Positions 26,549-34,679 of a stretch of 64,000 bases of DNA are shown here, one piece after another (positions within the stretch are counted from its first letter, which is position 1; every line of letters begins with the position of its first letter). Source of the stretch: Chloroflexota bacterium (GTDB lineage: Bacteria > Chloroflexota > Anaerolineae > Anaerolineales > Anaerolineaceae); NCBI GenBank assembly GCA_016887485.1, contig CP069394.1, forward strand, positions 682,001 through 746,000. Reading direction: 5' to 3'. Both the position numbers and the translations under genes were made by a program. A model generated the notes under the pieces. That model saw nothing but the letters and a program-made list of their open reading frames with translations, was not told where the DNA came from and did no database searches.

Positions 26549-27730
26549 TTATTGTACATTATCTGGAAGAAATTCCAAAGTAATGAGGCCAATTTCAGGT
26601 GGGCTAAAAAATCTGACCCTCGGGGCAGCTGAGCCTTCCAATCCCAGTCCGCGGGAAACGATCAGGTTCAGTTTATCGTTCACCAGGTAATGACCATTTG
26701 TGAATGCCAGCCCATAGAGGGAGGCGGCAAAAATAGGCCCGATGAATGGGAATTGGATTTGACCGCCGTGGGTATGCCCCGAGAGTTGGAGATCCAGGTT
26801 AAAGCCAGAGATTTCCGGCGCCAGATCAGGAGAATGGTAGAGCAGAATATTGACATCGCCACCTGGGGGTGAATCTTGCAGTAGGGTTTGGAGCCTCAGA
26901 CTGTCCTCACCAGGCCGGTGACTGCAAGTCAGGCCGTAAATATTGATGCTGTTGCCTTGGAAATCCAGAGTATTCAATTCGTTCTTCAGCAGGTGAATGT
27001 TCATTTGGGGCAGGATCCAATCGAGACTCTCACCGGTGTCCACAGCCGGACTGCCTGTTACGGCAAAAATCTTACTGGATGGCGGGAGATGGTTGAAGAA
27101 ATGGACAATATCGCGATTGGTTTGTTCGTCGTGTTGGTTGGAAAGGTTAAAAAAGTCGCCCGTGAAGAGAATCAGGTCCGGTCCAAGATTGTTGATCGTC
27201 CTAATCACTCGTTCATCATTTCGCGTGAGATATTCCATATGTAGGTCACTGATATGTACGATCTTGATCACCCCAGGTTTACCATTTTGACACTTGGTGA
27301 TACTATATCGCTCAACTTTTGGCCTTTGTGGCTCGATAATGAATCCATAGATGACCATCAGGGCGCCTAAGGCTTGAAAAACAATGGCATGGGGCAATCC
27401 CAGAAGCATAAAGGGGAACCTGAAGATGGCTAAAAAGATCATTGGCAGGGTGGGCGGCCCAAATGAAACCCTCAACCTGGGGAGCAGGGTGAGAATGAGT
27501 AAATCTGTGAGAATAAAACCAAAATAAATTAGCGAGCGAACCCAGTCGCCGGTAAATAAATAAAGTAACCCTGCAAATATCAGGGGATACAGGAAGGCTG
27601 GGAGGACTGAAGTGTATTTATCAAGGGAATTGATGGTGTGGAAGGGATGGTCTTCCGTGCCAGGGAAATAAGCTCTGCCGGAAAAATCTTTGGGCTGGAT
27701 TTTGAGGGTCTTTACCTTATTCTTTCGCAT
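26549..27730 (-). CDS. Membrane-anchored metallophosphoesterase lacking the GNHD motif
   Basis: 393 aa. Membrane helices at about 40-60, 65-85 and 100-130 precede a calcineurin-like phosphoesterase domain related to YkuE/YaeI. Metal motifs DLH (HISDLHMEY), GDFF and GHTHGGQ are present. The third motif, normally GNH[DE], reads GSPAVD, so the bridging Asn and catalytic His are gone. Enzymatic activity is therefore doubtful or altered. Start ATG 27730 is preferred: the upstream GTG at 27760 lies inside the terminator hairpin of the preceding gene. TAAAAT lies seven bases upstream of the ATG and no clear ribosome-binding site is seen. Confidence 0.78.
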   Translation of the reverse strand: MRKNKVKTLKIQPKDFSGRAYFPGTEDHPFHTINSLDKYTSVLPAFLYPLIFAGLLYLFTGDWVRSLIYFGFILTDLLILTLLPRLRVSFGPPTLPMIFLAIFRFPFMLLGLPHAIVFQALGALMVIYGFIIEPQRPKVERYSITKCQNGKPGVIKIVHISDLHMEYLTRNDERVIRTINNLGPDLILFTGDFFNLSNQHDEQTNRDIVHFFNHLPPSSKIFAVTGSPAVDTGESLDWILPQMNIHLLKNELNTLDFQGNSINIYGLTCSHRPGEDSLRLQTLLQDSPPGGDVNILLYHSPDLAPEISGFNLDLQLSGHTHGGQIQFPFIGPIFAASLYGLAFTNGHYLVNDKLNLIVSRGLGLEGSAAPRVRFFSPPEIGLITLEFLPDNVQ

Positions 27731-27752
27731 GCTCTTTATTTTAACCAATATA

Positions 27753-27790
27753 AAAGCCACTGTGGATAATATTACTCACACAGTGGCTTT
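27753..27790 (-). terminator. Hairpin terminator after the acyl-CoA synthetase gene
   Basis: AAAGCCACTGTG at 27753-27764 pairs with CACAGTGGCTTT at 27779-27790, a 12-bp perfect stem with a 14-base loop. On the minus strand it lies 20 bases beyond the stop of the upstream gene and is followed by TTTTATATT. Confidence 0.75.
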
Positions 27791-27809
27791 ATTGTTAGGC
27801 TAGTTAGAC

Positions 27810-29918
27810 TTATTTGTCTTTTAAGATGATGCGAGCATCAACAACTTTCACGCCATCGCCCTTTTCGTAGACCAGAACAGGGTTGGCGTCCGATTCCTTG
27901 ACCTCGTCGGCCAGGTCGGAAACCATGAAAGCGTATTTAGCCAGGACATCGGCCAAAGCGGCTTTGTCACGGGCTGATTCACCGCGCACACCATCCAGAA
28001 TGGGAGCGCTGCGAATTTCGTTGAGCATGGTTTCTGCTTCGGATTCCGAAATGGGAGCAACCCGGAAGGTCACATCTTTGAGAACTTCCACAAAGATACC
28101 ACCCAAGCCGAACATGACGGTGGGGCCAAAGGTGGCGTCATTGATTGAGCCGATGATGATCTCGGTTGCCCAGGGAGCCATGTGCTGAACAGCAATACCG
28201 TGAACGTTAGCGTCAGCTTTGTAGGCTTTGGCGTTCTTCAGGATTTCCTGATAGGCTGCACGAGCGCCAGCTTCGTCTTTGATGTTCACTTTCACGCCAC
28301 CGGCATCCGATTTGTGGAGGATGTCAGGGGAGACTATCTTTAGAACAACGGGATAACCATTGGATTCTGCGAGTTTCACAGCTTCATCTTCGGTTGTGGC
28401 CAGTTCGGTTGAAACGACCGGCAGACCGTAGGATGAGAAGATGCGTTTTGATTCAATCTCAGTGAGGGCTGTACGACCATCTGCACGAACGGCTGCGATA
28501 ATCTCACGGGCAGTTTTGGTGTCCGCTTTCTTGTTTTCGTAGGGTTTCACGCTCTTGACTTCCTGCAAGCGAGCGTAGTCACGCAGGGTGCCCATCGCCT
28601 TGACAGCGAGATCGGGGGCATCATAGGCGGGGATATTGTTCTCAACCAGCCATTGCATAGCTTCTTCACAGCGTTCACCACCGACGAAGGAAACCGTGAC
28701 AGGTTTATCTTTGATGCCGGTCTCTGAGATTGCTTTATGAATGCTCTTGGCGATTTCCATCGGGTTGGTCATGGCTGTTTCACAGTAGAGGACAACCAGG
28801 GCATCAACCCATTTGTGACCGAAAGCGAAATTGACAGTGTCATGGTACCAATCGTTGCCAGCCATACCGGTCAGGTCAACAGGGTTCTTGGCGGATCCAA
28901 AAGCGGGCATGTGGAGCTTGAGCTCTTCCTGCACATCCTTGGGAGCGAATTTCAAAGGGACACCAGCGGTTTCGGCTGAGTCGGTTGCGAGCACGCCAAC
29001 ACCACCACCATTGGTGATGATCAGGAGATTGTCGCCCTTCATTGGGGGCTGCAGGGATAAGGAAAGGGTGCAGTCAAAGAGATCGTTGAGATCGGTTGAC
29101 TGGATCACACCGGCCTGCTGGAAAGCGGCGGTATAAACCTTGCTGGCACCAGCCAATGAGCCGGTGTGGGAAGCGGCAGCAGCCGCGCCATGTTCGGAAA
29201 CACCAGATTTGAGTACGACGATCGGTTTGGTAGCTTTTCGACTTTCCTCGATGAACCGATGACCGTCCTTGAGACCTTCGATGTAGAAGGTGATGCATTT
29301 GGTGTTGTCATCTTCGTCAAGGTAGTTGATCATGTCGGCAAAGTTGAGATCGGACATGTTGCCGATGGAGATCAATTTGTCGAAGCCGATCCTGCGGGTG
29401 TAGGTAATGGCATCCATGGCGATCAGCAGAGCGCCGGACTGGGAAACCAATGAAGCTGAACCTTTAAGAGGAAGGAAGGGTGCAAATGATGCATTCAATT
29501 TATCTGAGTTGGAAAGGGTACCCACGACGTTCGGGCCGAGGATCCGCATACCATACTCATGGGCTAAATCCACGATGTCTTGCTCAAGTTTGGTTTCACC
29601 AACCTCGCCGAAGCCAGAGGTGATGATGATCAAACCCTTGACGCCTTTTTCGCCGCATTCTTTAACGACGTTGTAGACAAATTTGGCTGGGACAGTGATA
29701 GCAGCGGCATCAACACGACCGGGGATATCCAGTACAGATTTATAGACCTTTAAACCAAGAATTTCATCGGCTTTGGGGTTGACCGGGTAAATCCCGTCCT
29801 CATAACCACCTTCGATGAGATTCTTGACTACTGTATGCCCAATTTTTCCTGGTGTGTCTGAAGCACCAACAATTGCTATACCTTTTGGTCTGAGAAGACC
29901 GGTAATTGCATCATCCAC
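27810..29918 (-). CDS. Acetate/acyl--CoA ligase (ADP-forming), fused alpha-beta
   Basis: 702 aa, alpha and beta subunits in one chain: CoA-binding domain (GASDTPGKIGHTV near residue 18), succinyl-CoA-ligase-like domains with the phosphohistidine segment AAAASHTGSLAGA near residue 245, and a C-terminal ATP-grasp domain from about 480. It converts acetyl- or other acyl-CoA + ADP + Pi to the acid, CoA and ATP, a common way to conserve energy in archaea and fermentative Chloroflexota. The start is GTG 29918 with AGGAGG seven bases upstream. It is divergent from glycerate kinase. A terminator follows. Confidence 0.9.
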   Translation of the reverse strand: MDDAITGLLRPKGIAIVGASDTPGKIGHTVVKNLIEGGYEDGIYPVNPKADEILGLKVYKSVLDIPGRVDAAAITVPAKFVYNVVKECGEKGVKGLIIITSGFGEVGETKLEQDIVDLAHEYGMRILGPNVVGTLSNSDKLNASFAPFLPLKGSASLVSQSGALLIAMDAITYTRRIGFDKLISIGNMSDLNFADMINYLDEDDNTKCITFYIEGLKDGHRFIEESRKATKPIVVLKSGVSEHGAAAAASHTGSLAGASKVYTAAFQQAGVIQSTDLNDLFDCTLSLSLQPPMKGDNLLIITNGGGVGVLATDSAETAGVPLKFAPKDVQEELKLHMPAFGSAKNPVDLTGMAGNDWYHDTVNFAFGHKWVDALVVLYCETAMTNPMEIAKSIHKAISETGIKDKPVTVSFVGGERCEEAMQWLVENNIPAYDAPDLAVKAMGTLRDYARLQEVKSVKPYENKKADTKTAREIIAAVRADGRTALTEIESKRIFSSYGLPVVSTELATTEDEAVKLAESNGYPVVLKIVSPDILHKSDAGGVKVNIKDEAGARAAYQEILKNAKAYKADANVHGIAVQHMAPWATEIIIGSINDATFGPTVMFGLGGIFVEVLKDVTFRVAPISESEAETMLNEIRSAPILDGVRGESARDKAALADVLAKYAFMVSDLADEVKESDANPVLVYEKGDGVKVVDARIILKDK

Positions 29919-29950
29919 GAGATCCTCCTAAAAAGATTAATTTATAAGCT

Positions 29951-29969
29951 TTGAACATTAATTGCTCAA
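29951..29969. promoter_or_regulatory. Operator-like dyad upstream of the acyl-CoA synthetase gene
   Basis: TTGAACATTAATTGCTCAA is an imperfect palindrome with arms TTGAnCA and TGnTCAA, centred about 40 bases before the GTG start of the minus-strand gene and 110 bases before glycerate kinase. It could be a repressor site. It does not match the Rex consensus closely. Confidence 0.25.
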
Positions 29970-30071
29970 TTGACAAATTCAACATCCGCTATTGTACCGT
30001 ATAATTTCATTGAGTTATTCGTTTATGACAATTATCTCAGTTATTAATGAGGATTATCGTAGGAGGTATGG

Positions 30072-31490
30072 ATGGCATTGATAACCACAGAATCGTTTGA
30101 AAATCGAGTGCTACACAGAAATGGACAAATGGGTGAAGCTGCTAAGGTGGTTATGGCTGCGGCGCTCAATGCTGTGGATCCTTACTCCTGTGTTCAAGAC
30201 CATATTAAGAGGGATGAAAATGCCATTGAATTCAATGGAGAGCGAGTCGAATTAGCAGAAATTGATCGGATCTTTCTCGTGGGAGTTGGTAAAGCCTCGG
30301 TCCCAATGACGATGGCGGTTTTGGATGGCCTGGATGATTTGATTGCGAAAGCATTCGCGGTAACGAAGGATGCGAAATTTCTGGAGATGAATGGTTTTTT
30401 AGACAAACTGGAGGTCTTTCAAGGTGGTCACCCTGTACCCTCAGAGGCATCTGTCCAGGCAACCCGAGAAGTCCTCAACAGGATTCCCTCACTTACTGAA
30501 AGAGATTTGGTGATTGCAGCCATCTCGGGTGGTGGGTCGGCCCTGTTCACCGATCCAGTCGAGGGGATCACCCTTGCAGATTTACAGGCGATGACGACCT
30601 TGCTGTTGAAGAGCGGCGCGGATATTCAGGAGATCAATACCATCCGCAAACATTTGGATATGGTTAAAGGCGGACGACTGGCAGCTCGATGGGCACCAGC
30701 TCGGATTCAAACGCTTATCCTTTCAGATGTTATTGGTGATGATTTGGATATGATCGCATCTGGTCCAACAGTGGCCGATCCGACTACATTTGAAGATGCT
30801 TGGGCCATTGTTGAGAAATATCACCTGCAACAGCTCATGCCAAAACCAGTGAGAGATGTTCTGAAGAGCGGTTTGGTAGGGAAACTACCTGAGACGGTGA
30901 AACCCAGTGATTTCGACAGTATGCCTGTTAGCAATCATTTGGTTGGGACAAACACTTTGGCTGCGCTGGCGGCCAAAAAACAAGCTGAGAAACTCGGTTT
31001 CAATGCAAAAGTGTTGACCACGATCTTGACCGGATTAACGGGCGAGGTTGCCATTGGTTTGGGGGAACTTATTCTGGTAGAAACAGTGATAAGAAAGGAT
31101 GAAGCATGGCCCAAGTGTCTTATCCTGGGCGGTGAAACAACTGTCAATGTGACGGGAACGGGAAAGGGGGGGCGCAATCAGGATCTGGTGGTGAGGATGG
31201 TGAAGTTCCTGGCAGAAAAGGAGGGCATGCTCTTCATCTCATTGGCGACAGATGGCGATGATGGCCCAACGGATGCGGCAGGGGCAGTGGCGGATGGCCA
31301 GGTCTATCAAGAAGGGGCTGAAAAACTCGGGTTGAATATTGAGGAATATATTGCCAATAATGACGCCTATGAGTACTTAAAACAAACCGGCTGCCTGCTA
31401 ATGACTGGGGCAACCGGGACAAATGTCAATGATTTAATTTTTATCTTTATTGATAAAGGTGATTGGGTTTATGCAGCAGACGAAATATGA
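30072..31490 (+). CDS. Glycerate 2-kinase (GckA/MOFRL type)
   Basis: 472 aa, DUF4147 plus MOFRL domains. Conserved elements are VGVGKASVPM (about residue 73), GGHPVPSE, ISGGGSALF, LSDVIGDDLDMIASGPT and the C-terminal GGETTVNVTGTGKGGRNQDLVVR. The reaction is D-glycerate + ATP to 2-phosphoglycerate. It would feed glycerate from sugar acid or serine breakdown into glycolysis at enolase. AGGAGG lies five bases before the ATG. Its 3' end overlaps the convergent small LuxR-type gene by 22 bases. Confidence 0.93.
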   Translation: MALITTESFENRVLHRNGQMGEAAKVVMAAALNAVDPYSCVQDHIKRDENAIEFNGERVELAEIDRIFLVGVGKASVPMTMAVLDGLDDLIAKAFAVTKDAKFLEMNGFLDKLEVFQGGHPVPSEASVQATREVLNRIPSLTERDLVIAAISGGGSALFTDPVEGITLADLQAMTTLLLKSGADIQEINTIRKHLDMVKGGRLAARWAPARIQTLILSDVIGDDLDMIASGPTVADPTTFEDAWAIVEKYHLQQLMPKPVRDVLKSGLVGKLPETVKPSDFDSMPVSNHLVGTNTLAALAAKKQAEKLGFNAKVLTTILTGLTGEVAIGLGELILVETVIRKDEAWPKCLILGGETTVNVTGTGKGGRNQDLVVRMVKFLAEKEGMLFISLATDGDDGPTDAAGAVADGQVYQEGAEKLGLNIEEYIANNDAYEYLKQTGCLLMTGATGTNVNDLIFIFIDKGDWVYAADEI

Positions 31491-31705
31491 TAGGCAAAGG
31501 TCAATTGGTGGGCTAATTTCGCATCTGAGCTATCAAGTTTGTTGATAATGTTGGTCAGATGTCGGAAGACGATGGATTGAGGCACATGCAGGTTGTCTGC
31601 AATAGCGCTTACCGCCTCATTATTCTTAGCGGCAGAGAGAACCGAAATCTCACGGGGTGTGAGCTGGTTATAGGATGTTTTTTCAAAAAATAATTGTCGT
31701 CTCAT
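31469..31705 (-). CDS. Very small LuxR-type HTH protein
   Basis: 78 aa, almost only a GerE/LuxR-type helix-turn-helix: YNQLTPREISVLSAA begins the domain and IADNLHVPQSIVFRHLTNII is the recognition part, where the usual VK..HL reads VFRHL. There is no receiver or ligand-binding domain. It may be a free DNA-binding regulator, or a remnant of a longer response regulator. Its 3' end overlaps the end of the glycerate kinase gene. No ribosome-binding site is clear, so the start is uncertain. Confidence 0.6.
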   Translation of the reverse strand: MRRQLFFEKTSYNQLTPREISVLSAAKNNEAVSAIADNLHVPQSIVFRHLTNIINKLDSSDAKLAHQLTFAYHISSAA

Positions 31706-32065
31706 ATCTCAATAAACCTTTGTACTATTGCGGCACCAAGTATTTGTACTTTTCCTGCATATTTCTAAGGTGTCTAGATTATAGGTTTGCCTGGTCACAA
31801 AACAGGCTTCAATGGCCTGATTTGAGGCTTTAAATAACAACGAAAACCATTGAATTCGCGTAGTCAACTATTGATAATCGAAGACTTTTATCTTTTTTTT
31901 TTCTCAAAATTGCGAAAATGTCTAGACTGGATCGTTATTATTACAGTTAGATAAATGAATCGTAACGTTGATGAACAGCGATACCTATTAATTATCGGAA
32001 GACTAGTTTAAGTCTGATTTATAATAGAAGAAGCGTTTCTGAAGTGATTGTGGAAAGGATCTGAT
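31706..32065. other. 360-base divergent intergenic region
   Basis: No gene is seen. The region holds the upstream sequences of the small LuxR-type gene (minus) and the DUF4380-like gene (plus). TATAAT at 32020-32025 could be the -10 of the latter, without a recognisable -35. TGTCTAGA occurs twice (about 31771 and 31919), in a setting where a regulator could bind. A run of T is present at about 31891-31902. I see no tRNA or hairpin RNA. Confidence 0.4.
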
Positions 32066-32962
32066 ATGAAAAAGGTTAGCTATGGCGGCTGGGACAATTG
32101 TTACCGGCTGTGCAATGACCTCGTTGAATTGATCGTCACCAGCGATGTTGGACCTAGGATCATCCGATTTGGTTTTATCGGCAAAGAAAATATGTTCAAA
32201 GAGTTCGCTGATCAGATGGGAAAAACCGAAGGCAAAGAATGGATGAATTTTGGGGGCCATCGCCTCTGGCATGCACCGGAAGGCATCCCAAGATCCTATT
32301 ACATTGATGTTGAACCGGTTCTGATCCAGGAAATTAAAAATGGTTTGATCGCTACCCAAAAACCTGAACCCACCACTGGCTTACAAAAACAACTTGAGAT
32401 CACCTTGTCACCGGATAAACCGGTGGTGCAAGTCAAACATACGCTGATTAATCACAACCTCTGGACGGTAGAAACGGCACCCTGGGCACTTTCCGTTATG
32501 GCACCTGGTGGGGTGGGTATTCTCACGCTCCCTCCCCGGGGACCGCATCCGGAATTCCTCCTGCCGACCAGCACGCTCTCAATCTGGCCATATACCGACC
32601 TTAGCGATTCCCGTTGGGTGTTTGGTAAGCGTTATTTGTTACTTAAGCAAGATCCAACAAACCATACACCCGAAAAAATTGGGATTTATTCCACAGATGG
32701 CTGGGCGGGTTATGCCAACCATAATGCCTTATTTGTCAAACAAGCACCGCTACAATTTGGCGAGGTTTATCCTGATCTGGGGGCGAATTTTGAGATGTTC
32801 ACCAATGAGGACATCTTGGAGGTTGAAAGCCTTGGCCCAATTGAATCCATTCCACCTAAGGGGCAAATCTCTCACCTGGAGACCTGGACACTATATGACA
32901 ATGTCCCCAAGCCGGAGACGGAGGAAGATGTTATCAAGAACATCATTCCACTGCTTCAATAA
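32066..32962 (+). CDS. DUF4380-like / galactose-mutarotase-fold protein
   Basis: 298 aa, no signal peptide. The pattern of beta-rich sequence with SYGGWDNCYRLCNDLVELIV at the start, VGPRIIRFGF, and GGHRLWHAPEGIPRSYYID is that of the DUF4380 family, whose members have an aldose-1-epimerase-like fold. The usual mutarotase catalytic His/Glu pair cannot be placed with certainty; GGHRLWHAPE may supply part. It probably handles a sugar or sugar conjugate. Start ATG 32066 follows AAAGGA; an earlier ATG at 32048 has none. Confidence 0.7.
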   Translation: MKKVSYGGWDNCYRLCNDLVELIVTSDVGPRIIRFGFIGKENMFKEFADQMGKTEGKEWMNFGGHRLWHAPEGIPRSYYIDVEPVLIQEIKNGLIATQKPEPTTGLQKQLEITLSPDKPVVQVKHTLINHNLWTVETAPWALSVMAPGGVGILTLPPRGPHPEFLLPTSTLSIWPYTDLSDSRWVFGKRYLLLKQDPTNHTPEKIGIYSTDGWAGYANHNALFVKQAPLQFGEVYPDLGANFEMFTNEDILEVESLGPIESIPPKGQISHLETWTLYDNVPKPETEEDVIKNIIPLLQ

Positions 32963-32977
32963 TCCGAAAATCAATAA

Positions 32978-33000
32978 AAGGGCTGAGAAAATCAGCCCTT
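32978..33000. terminator. Hairpin terminator between convergent genes
   Basis: AAGGGCTGA at 32978-32986 pairs with TCAGCCCTT at 32992-33000 with a five-base loop. It serves the DUF4380-like gene on the plus strand and the ftsZ operon on the minus strand. Confidence 0.75.
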
Positions 33001-33024
33001 ATTACATTAATCATATCCTTTTGT

Positions 33025-33246
33025 TTATCCAGGGAATAAACTGATCACTTTTCCGATAACCATGCCGGCTGTAAAGCCTACAGCGCTCCAGACCAGAATG
33101 AGCAAACCCAGAAATCCAGCTTTGGAATGGAGAGTCTTATTGAGTACCTTCTTGGTTTTCAGAATTGGGCCGTTTTCATCCATTAGTGGGGTGACGGTGT
33201 CCCAAAACTTGACTTCCATTTTCCTAACTAATCGTTTTCTATTCAT
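33025..33246 (-). CDS. Small membrane protein downstream of ftsZ
   Basis: 73 aa with a basic N-terminus (MNRKRLVRKM) and one hydrophobic segment at about residues 43-68 (GFLGLLILVWSAVGFTAGMV). AGGA precedes the ATG. It is the fourth gene of the run that contains ftsZ, 12 bases after a 72-aa gene. I do not recognise a family. The position suggests an envelope or division link, but this is only context. Confidence 0.6.
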   Translation of the reverse strand: MNRKRLVRKMEVKFWDTVTPLMDENGPILKTKKVLNKTLHSKAGFLGLLILVWSAVGFTAGMVIGKVISLFPG

Positions 33247-33258
33247 GGTGCATTCCTG

Positions 33259-33477
33259 TTAGCGGCTGGTGGATGTTTTTAGGATGCGGCCAGTGTCATC
33301 GGTGACCACTCGGACGGTTTGTTTGATGGTCATTCCGTCCGGCGTCTCTCCTGATCCGGTGAAGAGCAATAGATAGCGTTCATTGCCCTGCGAGGTGACC
33401 TTCGGGCTCTTACCTTTTAGGTTTGGATAACGGCGATAAACCTGCTGACAGACTTTTTCGAGAACTTTGCGTTCCAT
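33259..33477 (-). CDS. Small uncharacterised protein directly after ftsZ
   Basis: 72 aa. It starts one base after the ftsZ stop, so it is translationally coupled to it. The sequence begins MERKVLEKVCQQVYRRYP and its C-terminal half (YLLLFTGSGETPDGMTIKQT then VRVVTDDTGRILKTSTSR) predicts a small alpha-beta fold. No cysteine motif or signal peptide is seen. The longer open frame on the same strand runs into ftsZ in another frame and is not coding there. Function unknown. Confidence 0.65.
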   Translation of the reverse strand: MERKVLEKVCQQVYRRYPNLKGKSPKVTSQGNERYLLLFTGSGETPDGMTIKQTVRVVTDDTGRILKTSTSR

Positions 33478-33478
33478 A

Positions 33479-34672
33479 TCAGCCTCGCATCCGTTTTCTG
33501 AGGAAGGCCGGGACATCAAGATCATTGGCGTTGATGTGTGCTTGCCCGGGTGTATAGGCAAAAGCAGGTTCCCGGTGCTGTTTATTTGGCATCTCAAAAT
33601 ATGAGGAAGCCGGTTCTGACTGCGGAATGCTGTCATTAACCGGAAGGTCAGCGAGGTATTTCTCAGCTCCGGGAATGGCTTTTTCCAATGGCAGTCCGCC
33701 AAGTCCAGTGACGATCAGGATCACCTGGGTACGATCAGTCAGGTTGGGGTCATTAATCACGCCAGGGATGATCTCTGCGGCGTTACCTGCTTCTTCATGC
33801 AGGTGGTTCAAAGTCTCGGCCACTTCTGCAAAAGTTAGGTCCGGACCACCGGTGAAATTGGCGATCACACCGGTTGCTGTGCTGAGATCCACTTTTTCTA
33901 ACAGGGGGTGGTTCAGAGCCTGGTCGAGGGCTTTCAGTGCCTTACCTTCGCCTTCGCCTGTCCCAATGGACATCAATGCGCCGCCGCCCAATTCCATCAC
34001 ATGCCGAATGTGGGCGAAATCGACGTTGATCAGGCCGGTTTCCGTCAATAACTCGGAAATACCCTGCACGCCCTGGCGCAGGACATCATCCGCCATTTTG
34101 AAGGCCATTTCTAGGGTCAGGTCCTCAGGCGCAACCTCCAGTAGGCGGTCATTAGGCACGGTTATTAGGGTATGGGTGTATTGGCGGAGCTTTTGCAGGC
34201 CAATCACCGCATTTTTCTGGCGTTTAGTCATCTCAAACGAGAAGGGGGTCGTCACAACAGCGATGGTCACAGCACCAAGGTGCTTGGAAACACGGGCTGC
34301 AACTGGAATGGAGCCAGTCCCGGTCCCGCCGCCCATCCCTGCGGTCAGGAAGACCATATCTGCACCATCGAGGGCATCTGCCAAAGCCTGGAAGCTTTCC
34401 TCAGCGGCCTTTTCACCGACTGAAGGCAGGCTGCCAGCACCGAGGCCTCGGGTGCATTTAGGGCCTAACTGAACCTTGACATCCGCCAGGGAGCTTTCCA
34501 GCGCTTGAACATCCGTATTACAGGCAATGAATTCAACGCCGGACATCCCATGTTCGATCATCCGGTTAACAGCGTTGCAGCCACCACCGCCCAGGCCAAC
34601 CACTTTGATAACCGGTGGCTTGGCTTCGATGGGTGTTCTATTGACTTTTTCAGTGGATTGAGAATTCATCAT
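33479..34672 (-). CDS. ftsZ: Cell division protein FtsZ
   Basis: 397 aa tubulin-like GTPase that forms the division ring. The N-terminal nucleotide site has VVGLGGGGCNAVNRM, the tubulin signature GGGTGTGSIPV, and the T7-loop region lies near NVDFAHIRHVM. The C-terminal tail ends DLDVPAFLRKRMRG, the conserved peptide that binds FtsA, SepF or similar anchors. The start is ATG 34672 (or 34669) after TTGAGGT. ftsZ is not in a dcw cluster here: no ftsA, ftsQ or mur gene is near, and the upstream gene, seven bases away, is an uncharacterised 424-aa protein. Confidence 0.96.
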   Translation of the reverse strand: MMNSQSTEKVNRTPIEAKPPVIKVVGLGGGGCNAVNRMIEHGMSGVEFIACNTDVQALESSLADVKVQLGPKCTRGLGAGSLPSVGEKAAEESFQALADALDGADMVFLTAGMGGGTGTGSIPVAARVSKHLGAVTIAVVTTPFSFEMTKRQKNAVIGLQKLRQYTHTLITVPNDRLLEVAPEDLTLEMAFKMADDVLRQGVQGISELLTETGLINVDFAHIRHVMELGGGALMSIGTGEGEGKALKALDQALNHPLLEKVDLSTATGVIANFTGGPDLTFAEVAETLNHLHEEAGNAAEIIPGVINDPNLTDRTQVILIVTGLGGLPLEKAIPGAEKYLADLPVNDSIPQSEPASSYFEMPNKQHREPAFAYTPGQAHINANDLDVPAFLRKRMRG

Positions 34673-34679
34673 GTTGACC

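Noticed and set aside
27731-27760. GTG 27760 as start of the metallophosphoesterase gene
   Set aside because: It would lie inside the terminator hairpin of the preceding gene and has no ribosome-binding site.
29970-30005. TTGACA and TATAAT upstream of the glycerate kinase gene as one promoter
   Set aside because: The spacing is 24 bases, too long for a normal sigma-70 promoter; either half could work with another partner.
33627-34472. A 281-codon open frame on the plus strand, antisense to ftsZ
   Set aside because: It is the opposite strand of a highly conserved gene, low in complexity (Ser/Arg/Pro-rich), without homology or a ribosome-binding site.
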